This document shows positions 27,201 through 33,369 of a stretch of DNA of 64,000 bases, one piece after another. The DNA lies in NCBI GenBank assembly GCA_030425205.1, contig JAUIAP010000012.1:62001-126000 (forward strand), written 5' to 3'. The notes beneath the pieces were generated by a model. It searched no databases, was not told the DNA's origin, and saw only the letters and a list, made by a program, of their open reading frames with translations. Position 1 is the stretch's first letter. The number at the start of each line of letters is the position of its first letter. This DNA is from Anaerolineae bacterium (GTDB taxonomy: Bacteria > Chloroflexota > Anaerolineae > Promineifilales > Promineifilaceae). The translations under genes and the position numbers were made by a program.

Positions 27201-29482
27201 CGCTGGGGTTTGATGCGCGGGGAGATGGGACGACGGTGATCGGCCGCTATACGACAGGCTCCCCCGATATTCGCTACAGCTATGTCTATGATGCCGTTGG
27301 CAATGTCGTGCGCCGCTTTGAGATGGTCGGCAATGTCAACACAAGTACGACCGACTTTGTCTATGACGAATTAGAACAGATGACGCGCCAGTTGCAGCAG
27401 AGCGCAGTCACCCAACAGATCGAGATGGCGTATGATGCCAATGGGCGCATGACCCAACTGGCGCGTTTCCACAACGGCACGCTGGCTGTTGCGACCAGTT
27501 ACAGCTTTGCGGCCGATGACTTCATCAGCGAAGTGCGCCACACAACACCCGCCCGCACGGTGCGCTCCTTCAGCTATGCCTACGATGCCGACAACCGCAT
27601 CACCAGCAAGACGACCGAAGCGGGGCAGTCAACTTACGGTTATGACGGCGCAGATCAGGTGACTTCGGCGACACACGCCTTCCAAGCGGATGAAAACTAC
27701 AGCTATGACAACAACGGCAACCGCACGCTGGCAAATCACACCATCGGGCAGGATAACCGCTTAACCAGCGATGGCGCATTCGACTATGAGTACGACGCAG
27801 AAGGCAACTTGACGCGCAAAACGGCGGTTGGGAGCGGTGCGTCGCTGGCATACACATGGGATCATCTCAATCGTCTCGTTAGCGTGGTCAGCAAAGATGG
27901 CGGCGGGGCAGTTGTCCAGACGGTCAGCTACAGCTATGACGTGTTCAACCATCGCATCAGCAAAACGGTCAACGGGATCACAGAACATTACGGCCATGAT
28001 GGCGCAAATTTGACGCTCGTTCTCGATGCGGTGGGCAACATCACCAACCGCTATCTCTATGCGCCACAGGTCGATATGGTGTTGTCGGATGAACGGGTTG
28101 ACGGTGTGCGCTGGCTGTTGGCAGAGGTCAACGGCTCGATCAGCGATGTGCTGGATAGCGGGGGTGGTCTGCTCAATCAGATTCACTATGACAGCTTCGG
28201 CAACATCACGACACAATCAAATTCGGCCGAACAAACCCGCTGGGGCTTTACAGGCCGCGAACGCGATACAGAATCGGGGTTGTATCACTATCGGACGCGC
28301 TACTATGATGGCGGGATCGGCCGATTTATCTCGCAAGACAAACTCGGCTTTAACGGTGGCGACACCAATCTCTATCGCTATGCCGCCAACGATAGCGTCA
28401 ACGACCGCGACCCATTTGGCACAAATCCCGGCACGATGTCGGCCATTGCACGCGGCATCAAACAGGCCAAACAGCAAGCCCTCGCCAACAATGTCCAGCC
28501 GACGCGCAAACCCGTCACGCCGGGCTTTATGGATCGGATCGCCAACTTTGCCCTCGACGCGACGATTTTCTTGACCGATAACGCGGTGACCAATGCGGCC
28601 GATTCGTTCTTCTCTGGGCAATCATCGCAGCTCACCTTTGGCCTCACCGACAGCTTGCGCGAGAGCATTTACGGCGAACACGCCACCAAAAACCACACGG
28701 GCGGCTTCCGTACGGCTGGTGAGATATTCGGATTTGCCCAATCGTTCTTCCTGCCCGGCGCGAACTTACAGAATCTCGCCAAAGTGAAGGGGTTGTTGCA
28801 AGCGGGTGAAAAGGGACGCGCCACATTAATGGCGTTGGCACTTGCCCTCAGTACCGAACAGCGCGTTGCGGGTGGGGTCGCCATGCAAAATGCGATCAAT
28901 GCCGTTATCGACGATCCCTGTCTCTCAGAAGAGGAAAAGGCACAGAAATTGGTCGATATTATGAGCAATACGCGCGCGCCCAAACCGAATCAGGTCGATA
29001 AGAGTAACCCGCCACCGCCCAACTCGAAGAAAAATCCACCGCTCGAAAAGACGCGCAAGCGTAATCTTGAACAGGATAAGGAGCAGGTCAAGAAGTATAA
29101 AGACCAGAAGGATTACGAGGAGGCGGTTAAGGATTACGAGAAGTACAAGGCGGATGAGCAGAAGTATCAGCAGGAACTCAAGGATTACTTGAAGAAGCGA
29201 TCTGATGAGTTACGCAAGAAAGAGTCGGTGGAGATGATCGATAAGAAGCAGAAACAACTGCAAAAAGATATTCGCAGCGAGAACGAGCGCACCGTGAATG
29301 ACGCATTTAACAAAGGGGAAATCAGTCAGAAGCGGCGCGACGAGCTACTCAAGGCGAACCGTGATATGGGGGGTGAGGAGTTACGCGACACCGATTTTCG
29401 CGGGATCATCAACAACGAAACGCAAAGCAATAAGGTCAAGCGCAAAGAGTTGACGATGGAAGACTTGTTTGGCGATGAGTAG
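18266..29482 (+). CDS. Giant RHS-repeat protein with cohesin, membrane hairpin, dockerin and beta-helix
   Basis: 3738 aa. Start ATG 18266: AAGGAG 5 nt upstream, then a signal peptide (VLLVFAFVLLLGVGQSAA). Order by residue: cohesin-like domain ~32-168; PTTITL, helix, RAWRRSRISRW, helix ending LFAA (~168-240); dockerin ~261-317 with two perfect calcium loops (DLNGDQRVDLND, DYNTDNQIDLID); Ig-like domains; carboxypeptidase-regulatory-like fold ~512-650; ZU5-like domain ~655-785; beta-helix region with four similar units ~1093-1950; RHS/YD repeats ~1965-3340; RHS core RYYDGGIGRFISQD at ~3345. The C-terminal ~350 residues have a hydrophobic segment, a proline hinge and a Lys/Glu-rich coiled coil. 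This layout matches polymorphic-toxin RHS proteins, but no known toxin motif is visible and no immunity gene follows. RHS proteins form a shell around the tip; surface or contact-dependent use is inferred. Confidence 0.88.
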   Translation: MSHLRVLLVFAFVLLLGVGQSAAQIRKSGTISADPSPTAPHIGDTFTVAITASDISDPISGIELAIGFDPTIVQFRHVVSGNMLHTTGRESVCATPDVATQTVRVACVTTGEQVGATGSGTLLTLTFEAVGIGVSDITLDAPLLTDSNRPPTPFTASTISAIVTVEQIPTTITLNALTTTTPTMWRGLLLLLIGLGAVTVRAWRRSRISRWQTTVHLLLIASLACQTFLPLIQVQPLFAAATTTHHAPRTTSPRSPLSNFFADLNGDQRVDLNDLQQIVTVWNCGVADGCYSADFDYNTDNQIDLIDLATVANEYDVAPPTLSITAPTANAIITGSTLNVTGTFADAHAVTEILVNGTAATLGSGVFSADLTLTDGTLPIHVSALDGVGQTSGATRLVTVDGAGPFITINQPPNRQSVYTTRPTIAIDYTDLVGLVNENTLLVTLTDEGGNVSDVTGVISADGSSATGTLNFDLSEDQAYTLTVSVQDNHGLQGTHATNFYVPQNANTITPPTRVDGAGFVSGIVYDSTSCAGTQEFDPLNCTGLRGAMVTLEKIDAGALPVARSSRQADLITARSPFGLPHRASRAPQQVAQTVVGTIVTGRDGFFAFPVAETGNYAVRVEKDGFTYGQRLTDIVLDRSTPTTDIFLTPLDAAVTPCDSGGCQHTSSDGQMQLAVPAGALTGTQQIDIRATQFDQVQFLPSGELPPGTGETYAFNLSGAAEITFTQPITVMLKNDRGFPAGDQVPLGYWNQTLQVWEHAGHATIDPTGEWLVMQVTHFSNFDPNDPVSNATADVSGSDETAKPGDNCKADCDSSQIEIASGALRQEFQLPTVNVLDEPMGVTMLYDSTRANPNGVIDIGLKIEALSEVGLGEFDLIMAELFIEGESTEQFSFAVNEIEQDGEIGRFRFFWDGRDAQDRQMPPGIYRYTVKTRIPYAAQFFFSLNGRFGGPPDLTRPTGVTTNGFIDNVIVGTVLLGGDPETHYGQGWQVADVQRLFSAEDGSVLIDDGDQVLTEYLMPAFNRLADSPTVRTLGREELGVGSGEWDVGSGEGSEQLTESEEALTESDNFVLEPDAQSADQSSIVNRQSSIPSTDITTDILTDTTWTLANSPYRVLNDITIAATATLTVEAGVVVNVHGTSTVFDSIFIDGTLLAQGTAGAPVIFTSQNDNTNPAWGGIRVQNGGHATLHHTQIRFAGQTAGTLGREAALAIVDSSAVLSETLIFDSLNFNNDPDACLHISNSQVTVNAVTLDQCSSPGNEDRAALDIVGNATTITATNGLTVTNSSRYPLATQWDLLDQLPAITTDGSGRDMVRILNSTISDDVTIATVGTLNTFNYDQNVTIGAGQHVTVTAGVQLEARSSSNLLTVQGRLTTAGADGNPVILTSDDNDPTNNGGAEWRGILVDGGSADLAFTTIRFAGSVQLHDISRNAAIAVRNGGTLHLRDSLLLQNNDTDLRDDAVVLSENSDTLIERTVINNDLFTANPRRGVEVLGSGAFALNDSTIIHRINPLRVPFSQLAGVTDDNNFVTNLPNARIELTGATLSDDLTISPYIGLAAFHTFGTLTIATGTTLSLTAGTLLQAQNSNADVIVRGRLVATGTETQNVILTSQTDGGSTGEWGGVFVDGGSADLTFTTLRFAGQMTIPGKNTNAALAVVNGTLNVSNSTFFRNGDTSGFDDAALYIENSTANVQGTIISDDDLPNANPSHGLILVDGGAMDLTFENNILIQNDKHIKMPTGLLPRISGTNLFSDDNNQRITLANSVINDDVTIAPVGNLNQFEFLFDVTVRSEMTIAAGVTLLMRQLVDLFVDGGTLTAVGEVDRPITFVGSSQINWNGIVARNGAAVELAHADISRAVRGLHTTDSRVSLYKNNFHDNERAIQVNGTVPTFFARANSFDNNSTTAVSNFSATEIDMRLNFWGSPNGPFHPANPLGDGEVIQGGALVLITPFLTNGDNAGNTAVNRTPHDTTLLIRDETTGSFTRHYPDGSLVIFNSDGLHTTTRDTNGNEIRYNYNANNSLATLEFVASGRGVADWVWTFTYDVVRGASSTNAIRNTQSTIHITDPANRETTLTIDKNGDLVSLQEPGLSAPMTFAYGATHNMTHKTDARGNTTAYVYDAIGRITQSILPPREIYDPVSGTFSTVQEVHDFAPAVTDGQVVNGLAAGDPAAPNPALPQAADIRSTQQINGRSFEFATNAFGAPTNFSDAFGNETVTVRDERDNVTKITFPSGICSEFSYDDFNQMTSETLIAPDQCELSAEQRDPARILVTTHTYEPRFNRRKTTTDALGRTTTMVFDYEVGQGEAGNVVQVIYPAVEDGEAGRALVNPVESFEYNAAGQVTRTVDVRGVATCMVYTTGDPSEANTLFVAGVTPVPGLLTERIEDCGGALQRSFVFRQFDAAGYALTAIEYAGTAQARTTTQTRDLRNRLNSETDPIGSITTYSYDNGDNALALTLTGHDGQVLTTEYTYNALDDVTRIRESGDDGTTRTLLFGYDLNRNETLSQDYNGNQERSLYDANDRLQQTIDAAGNVTTYTYNEDGRQLTITNPLGAVRRFVYDHFGREVANISDAGGLNLTLQFAYDAVGNITRTTDPTGVATCFTYDALDRRTRMNDSCDELNKLTTVTYTLAGDPVTTTDALGRTKRMVYDAHERVTQTTDALGNVATISYDLADNLIMATDEVGQVVEMAYDTLDRLVETTDALGGTVTLQYDAFDQLLAQTDELARTYQYEYDGLNRRTAVIDPLGKRSEYRYDDNDNVLAVTDPRGMTTQYTFDPFDLVTQILYPDGSTFGYEYDGNLNTLREIDGFGNATTLIYDAAERIIGRIDRDGQQTTYELDAAGNMLAEIDPLGNRTEQVFDRLYRVVALNRPNGESVSYTYDLLGNLLTLTDALNNTTTWTYDALDRPLTQTNQLGDTRTWSYAADGKLTRYVDRNGNDFSFTYDSLRRLTLETETNSGATRSMSYDAASQLIGAQDAQSHYTLGFDARGDGTTVIGRYTTGSPDIRYSYVYDAVGNVVRRFEMVGNVNTSTTDFVYDELEQMTRQLQQSAVTQQIEMAYDANGRMTQLARFHNGTLAVATSYSFAADDFISEVRHTTPARTVRSFSYAYDADNRITSKTTEAGQSTYGYDGADQVTSATHAFQADENYSYDNNGNRTLANHTIGQDNRLTSDGAFDYEYDAEGNLTRKTAVGSGASLAYTWDHLNRLVSVVSKDGGGAVVQTVSYSYDVFNHRISKTVNGITEHYGHDGANLTLVLDAVGNITNRYLYAPQVDMVLSDERVDGVRWLLAEVNGSISDVLDSGGGLLNQIHYDSFGNITTQSNSAEQTRWGFTGRERDTESGLYHYRTRYYDGGIGRFISQDKLGFNGGDTNLYRYAANDSVNDRDPFGTNPGTMSAIARGIKQAKQQALANNVQPTRKPVTPGFMDRIANFALDATIFLTDNAVTNAADSFFSGQSSQLTFGLTDSLRESIYGEHATKNHTGGFRTAGEIFGFAQSFFLPGANLQNLAKVKGLLQAGEKGRATLMALALALSTEQRVAGGVAMQNAINAVIDDPCLSEEEKAQKLVDIMSNTRAPKPNQVDKSNPPPPNSKKNPPLEKTRKRNLEQDKEQVKKYKDQKDYEEAVKDYEKYKADEQKYQQELKDYLKKRSDELRKKESVEMIDKKQKQLQKDIRSENERTVNDAFNKGEISQKRRDELLKANRDMGGEELRDTDFRGIINNETQSNKVKRKELTMEDLFGDE
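18991..19018 (+). repeat. Heptanucleotide tandem repeat (CACCACG)x4
   Basis: Four perfect 7-base units in the linker between the membrane hairpin and the dockerin of the giant RHS gene. They code for a His/Ala/Pro/Arg/Thr-rich stretch. Confidence 0.9.
21383..21441 (+). repeat. Degenerate heptanucleotide repeats (GTGGGAA-like, then CAGTGAA-like)
   Basis: Five GTGGGAA-type units at 21383-21417, then three CAGTGAA-type units to about 21441, in a low-complexity acidic linker before the beta-helix of the giant RHS protein. Confidence 0.75.
21501..21535 (+). repeat. Heptanucleotide tandem repeat (GTCAATC)x5
   Basis: One imperfect and four perfect 7-base units inside the RHS gene. They encode a repeated S-I-V-N-R-Q motif, since three units (21 bases) make seven codons. 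Gain or loss of a single unit would shift the frame. Confidence 0.9.
24392..24448 (+). repeat. Heptanucleotide repeats (GTGCGTG, ACGCAAT, CCACAAT)
   Basis: Two GTGCGT(G/C) units, then three perfect ACGCAAT units (24414-24434) and CCACAAT-type units. The tract lies at the beginning of the RHS-repeat region of the giant gene. Confidence 0.8.
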
Positions 29483-29519
29483 ATAGTCAGGGAGCGGTTA
29501 CCTTAACACCCTGACCCTG

Positions 29520-29560
29520 AAAAACTGAGTTTCTGGCAGAAACTCAGTTTTTGAGTTTTT
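29520..29560. terminator. Strong bidirectional terminator after the giant RHS gene
   Basis: Perfect 15-bp stem (aaaaactgagtttct / agaaactcagttttt) with a 3-nt loop. It is flanked by A-runs on one side and T-runs on the other, so it can end transcription from both the RHS gene (plus) and the regulator gene (minus). Confidence 0.9.
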
Positions 29561-29583
29561 CATGATCTGATTCAGAAATTGCC

Positions 29584-32505
29584 TTAGAGAAACTGTGCGG
29601 CGCGTTGGCGAATGTGGTGGTGGGTCGCGGGGTTGGCAATGATCGCTTGGAGGGTGGCACGGTGGGGGGCGGGATTGGTCGTCTGTTGGCGGAGGTGGGT
29701 GATGGCGCGTTCGCATTGGATGGCGAGGCTTTCGGCCGAAAGTCCCTCCGCCCACCGCAACCCCTTTTCCAAATAACCAAACGCCGCGCCAAATTCTCCC
29801 GCATCCGCTGCCAACCGCCCCAACCAAAGTTGTGCCTCTGACCCAAAGCGCAAATTGTTGAGCCGTTCAAAAATCGCCGCACTCTCGGCAAACGCCTGTT
29901 GCGCCGTCTTTGTATCCCCATGAAGCGTTGCCAATTCACCGCGACTCAGTTGCAACAAGCCGTGTACGTCCGCTTCGTCGAGAGGGCTGGCGAGGGTTTC
30001 GGTCGATTCCAAATGTTGCGCGGCGATTGCAAGCTGCTGTTGACGCAAGGCGACTTGGGCGAGATTGATCTCTAGCGTCGCTAACATGACGCGATCTTCA
30101 AACGGCAGTTGTCGTGCGGCCGTGTAATTGTGATAGGCACGGTCGTACTCGCCCAATGAGAGCGCGACAGCGGCGAGGCTGTTGTAGGCACTGGCCGTCA
30201 GTTGGGCAAAATCGAGTTGTTCAGCCAGTGCGACGGCATGGGTCAGTGTCGTGTCGGCAGCGGGATAGTCACCCAGCCGTCGCTCGATCAATCCCTTGCT
30301 AATCAGCGCGATCAGGCGATAGCGATTATTGTCTAACTGGCGAAACAGGTCGATCAGGGCATCATAAGTCAAAACGGCGCGGTCTAACTGTCCCAACTCG
30401 GCTTGTACGGCAGCGTGGTCGCCGCGACAACGGGCGGTCAAGAGCAAATCCTCGATCTGTTGGGCGTAGTGGATCGCCTGTTGCAGGGATTGGTCAGCGG
30501 CGACAAATCGGCCGATTTGCCGTTGTGTCAACCCCAATGCGCGCAATAGTCGTGCCAATAACCGCTGGTTTGTATCATCGGTGGGCAGTGTCGATACCGC
30601 CGCAATCCCCGTTTCAAGCAGATCGATCAGTTCAACTTGCCGACCCATCGCCTGTAGATAGCTGGGCAAAATGGGTAGATTACGTTCGATCCACAGCCGA
30701 TTGACCGACTGCACGGCCCAACGCCACGCGGCCACCACGTTGGCAAATCGTCCATCCAATTGGGCAAAGACCGCTTTTGCAGCACGCCCGTTCGTCTGAT
30801 CGCGGCGTTGGGCGAGCCAATCGCTGTAGTAATCGGCGTGGCGGTCGCGCAGCAGGTTGATTGTGTGTGGCTCTTGCCATTCTGTCTGGACAAATTGGCG
30901 CAATCGCTCATGGATGCGAAAGCGATTGTCTCCCAACGGCTGCAAGAGAGCCTTATCCGTCAACGCACGCAACGTGGCTGGCGATGCCGACGCGATCACC
31001 TGTGCCGCCGTCGCGTCAAAGCCAGCGTGCAGAATAGTCAAGGCGCGGAACACCGTTTGCTGGTGTGGATCGAGTCGTCGCCATGTGTGCTGAAAGACGA
31101 CGCGGAGGCTGTGATGGCGTTCGGGGGTGTCGTGGTAGGTCGAGCGCAGAATGGCAAGATCGCGTGCGATCTGGTCGGCGATGGATTGGCAAGAAAGATC
31201 GCTTGTCCATGCAGCGGCTAACTCGATGGCGAGCGGCATCCCTTCGACCAGTTCACAGATACGTCGCATCGGTTGAATTTCGGCCGAAAACTGAAATTCA
31301 ACCCGCCGCGCCACCTGCTCAAACAACGCGACCGCCTCATCTTCAACGCCTAACCCGTCAACGCGATAGACCTGCTCCAGATGCAGGCGCAACCGCTCGC
31401 GGGATGTGATTAAAAGTGTCACTTGCGGTGCGGCACGCAATATCTGTTGGATAAATGACAGCGTTGGCGTGGCGTGAACCGCTTCAAAGTTGTCGAGCAG
31501 CAGCAGGAGATGACGCTCTTTTAGGTAGGCGAGCAGTTGTGTTTCGGCCGAATCCTGCCCCGATAGCTGGATACCAAGCGCATTGGCAAGTGGAATCGTC
31601 AACGTGTCGGCGTGCGTCAAATCGACAAGACAGACGCCATCGGCAAAGTGATCGCTGTTGGCAGCGGCGCAGGTCAGAGCAAGGCGTGTCTTGCCAACAC
31701 CCCCCAGACCTAACAGCGTGATAAGGCGCGTTTGTGCGTCACGCAAGAGCGTTTGTAGATCGCTTAACGCTTGGGTTCGGCCGATAAACGGCGTTAACGT
31801 TGCGGGATGAGGCAGGTTGTGAGCGGGCGCGGCCGTCATCGCCCGACGGTAGAGTGCTTGGGTTTCGGCCGCTGGCTCGACGCCGATTTCGTCGGCCAAC
31901 AGTGCGGCCAGCGTTTCATATTGGGCGATTGCAGCGGCACGGTCGCCGTTGCGGAGGTGCAGTGCCATCAGGCGACGGTGTGGCTGTTCACGATAGGGGT
32001 TGAGGGCAATGACGCGCTGCAAGAGCGGGATCGGATTGGGGTGATTTTCGGCCGATTGTTCCCACTTTTGGATGAGATCGGCCGAAACCGACTCCCGCTG
32101 TATCGCCAACCACTCATCCCACACATCGGCCCCACGCAACACAAACCCCTGCAAGAATTCGCCGCGATAATAGGCGGGATCGACCTGTGCGTGGTCAATA
32201 TCAAACCAGTGATCGCACGCTCGATTAAATCCGATATTCAACTGTTCCAAAATCAGGGTGTCGGGTGGCAACGTTTGCTGTAGATGATAGAGCGTTTGCC
32301 GCAAGCTGTTGCGCCCCTTACGCAACGGTTTGTCGCTCCACAACAGCGTTTGCAGGTGGTCGCGGGAAAAAAGCGCGTCGCGCTGACAGAGGAGGTAGAC
32401 GAGTAGCGCTTGCGCTTTTTGGTTGGTCAGACGCGCCAACGGAACATCATCAACTGTGATGCTCAATGTGCCGAGCGTAAACAGTTTGAGCGTCGCCATC
32501 GCCAC
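29584..32505 (-). CDS. SARP/LuxR-like transcriptional activator: wHTH-BTAD, NB-ARC, TPR
   Basis: 973 aa. N-terminal winged-helix DNA-binding domain (~5-80) and BTAD domain (~100-225), then an STAND-type ATPase with Walker A GLGGVGKTRLAL (266-277) and Walker B HLLLLLDNF (331-339). TPR-like helical repeats fill the C-terminal half. Known family role: ATP-dependent activators that stay inactive until a signal releases the ATPase/TPR part, then bind direct repeats near promoters. The start is GTG 32505 or ATG 32499; neither has a good ribosome site. It is convergent with the giant RHS gene across a shared terminator, and the 32506-32612 spacer separates it from the DUF1275 gene. Its target is unknown; the neighbouring giant surface genes are candidates by position only. 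Confidence 0.88.
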   Translation of the reverse strand: MAMATLKLFTLGTLSITVDDVPLARLTNQKAQALLVYLLCQRDALFSRDHLQTLLWSDKPLRKGRNSLRQTLYHLQQTLPPDTLILEQLNIGFNRACDHWFDIDHAQVDPAYYRGEFLQGFVLRGADVWDEWLAIQRESVSADLIQKWEQSAENHPNPIPLLQRVIALNPYREQPHRRLMALHLRNGDRAAAIAQYETLAALLADEIGVEPAAETQALYRRAMTAAPAHNLPHPATLTPFIGRTQALSDLQTLLRDAQTRLITLLGLGGVGKTRLALTCAAANSDHFADGVCLVDLTHADTLTIPLANALGIQLSGQDSAETQLLAYLKERHLLLLLDNFEAVHATPTLSFIQQILRAAPQVTLLITSRERLRLHLEQVYRVDGLGVEDEAVALFEQVARRVEFQFSAEIQPMRRICELVEGMPLAIELAAAWTSDLSCQSIADQIARDLAILRSTYHDTPERHHSLRVVFQHTWRRLDPHQQTVFRALTILHAGFDATAAQVIASASPATLRALTDKALLQPLGDNRFRIHERLRQFVQTEWQEPHTINLLRDRHADYYSDWLAQRRDQTNGRAAKAVFAQLDGRFANVVAAWRWAVQSVNRLWIERNLPILPSYLQAMGRQVELIDLLETGIAAVSTLPTDDTNQRLLARLLRALGLTQRQIGRFVAADQSLQQAIHYAQQIEDLLLTARCRGDHAAVQAELGQLDRAVLTYDALIDLFRQLDNNRYRLIALISKGLIERRLGDYPAADTTLTHAVALAEQLDFAQLTASAYNSLAAVALSLGEYDRAYHNYTAARQLPFEDRVMLATLEINLAQVALRQQQLAIAAQHLESTETLASPLDEADVHGLLQLSRGELATLHGDTKTAQQAFAESAAIFERLNNLRFGSEAQLWLGRLAADAGEFGAAFGYLEKGLRWAEGLSAESLAIQCERAITHLRQQTTNPAPHRATLQAIIANPATHHHIRQRAAQFL

Positions 32506-32612
32506 ATTGTATTGGGTTTAGCGACTGCAATCCAGCACGTGCTGACGGTAATTTAGCTTTTCCAGCGAACTGAACTTAACCCGTGTTTCCCACAATTAGC
32601 TGATGATTTTGC

Positions 32613-33311
32613 TCAGTTTTCCTGTCCAATCAGCCAATAGTGCGCTCGTCTCTGCCGCCACAGCCAATAGCCAAAACCGACGCTGGCCGTTAATGCCGCG
32701 CACACCAGCAGAGATTGCAAGCCAACCACATCAAACAGCCAAGTCCCAAGCACGCCACCGCTCAAAAATCCCATGAACAGCGCGACATGCATATGCCAAC
32801 GCCATGGCTCCGGCTGCCGCCCCGCAAGTCGCTGCCCAATCAGAATACCAAAATCGGTCAGCAATCCGGTCAAGTGAGAGGTACGTACGATCGCCTTTGA
32901 GTAGGTGGCAACCATACCGTTTTGCAAGCCGCAGCTCAACGCCAAGAGACACAGACCATACCATCTCTCCTGAGTCAATGGCGTTATCGCAGCGAGCAGT
33001 AGCGCACTCTCCAGGATCAACAAAACACCATAGCGGCGGCCAAAGCGCAATTCCATCGATTCAATCGTTAATCCGCTAACGACGCTGCCTGCCACGAATG
33101 AAACAATCAACAAGGCGAGCAGCCGCCAGCTGCCCCGATTGTGTACCAAGCTAATGCTAAGATTGCTGGTGATACCGGTCATGTGACTAACGGGTAGCTT
33201 ATATGAACTGAGCAGGGCAACGACGTTGACATATCCCGCATTCAGCGCAAGGATAAAACCGCCCAACATGTAGCGATACATTTGTGGGACGCCTCTCCAA
33301 AATGTCTGCAT
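32613..33311 (-). CDS. YoaK/DUF1275 family integral membrane protein
   Basis: 232 aa, about six membrane helices. The family is recognised from the first helix (MLGGFILALNAGYVNVVAL), SHMTGITSNLS near residue 45 and TSHLTGLLTDFG in the second half. The function of the family is unproven; transport is suspected. The start at 33311 is chosen because of AGGAAG 6 nt upstream. The open frame reaches back to 33533, but that extension overlaps the cotransporter gene and looks non-protein-like. Same strand as the cotransporter, 58 bases downstream, so possibly one transcript. Confidence 0.85.
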   Translation of the reverse strand: MQTFWRGVPQMYRYMLGGFILALNAGYVNVVALLSSYKLPVSHMTGITSNLSISLVHNRGSWRLLALLIVSFVAGSVVSGLTIESMELRFGRRYGVLLILESALLLAAITPLTQERWYGLCLLALSCGLQNGMVATYSKAIVRTSHLTGLLTDFGILIGQRLAGRQPEPWRWHMHVALFMGFLSGGVLGTWLFDVVGLQSLLVCAALTASVGFGYWLWRQRRAHYWLIGQEN

Positions 33312-33369
33312 TGTGTACTTCCTAAGTTTGAATTTATTATGTACCGCAGGTGCGGTAAGTTGTGGAACC

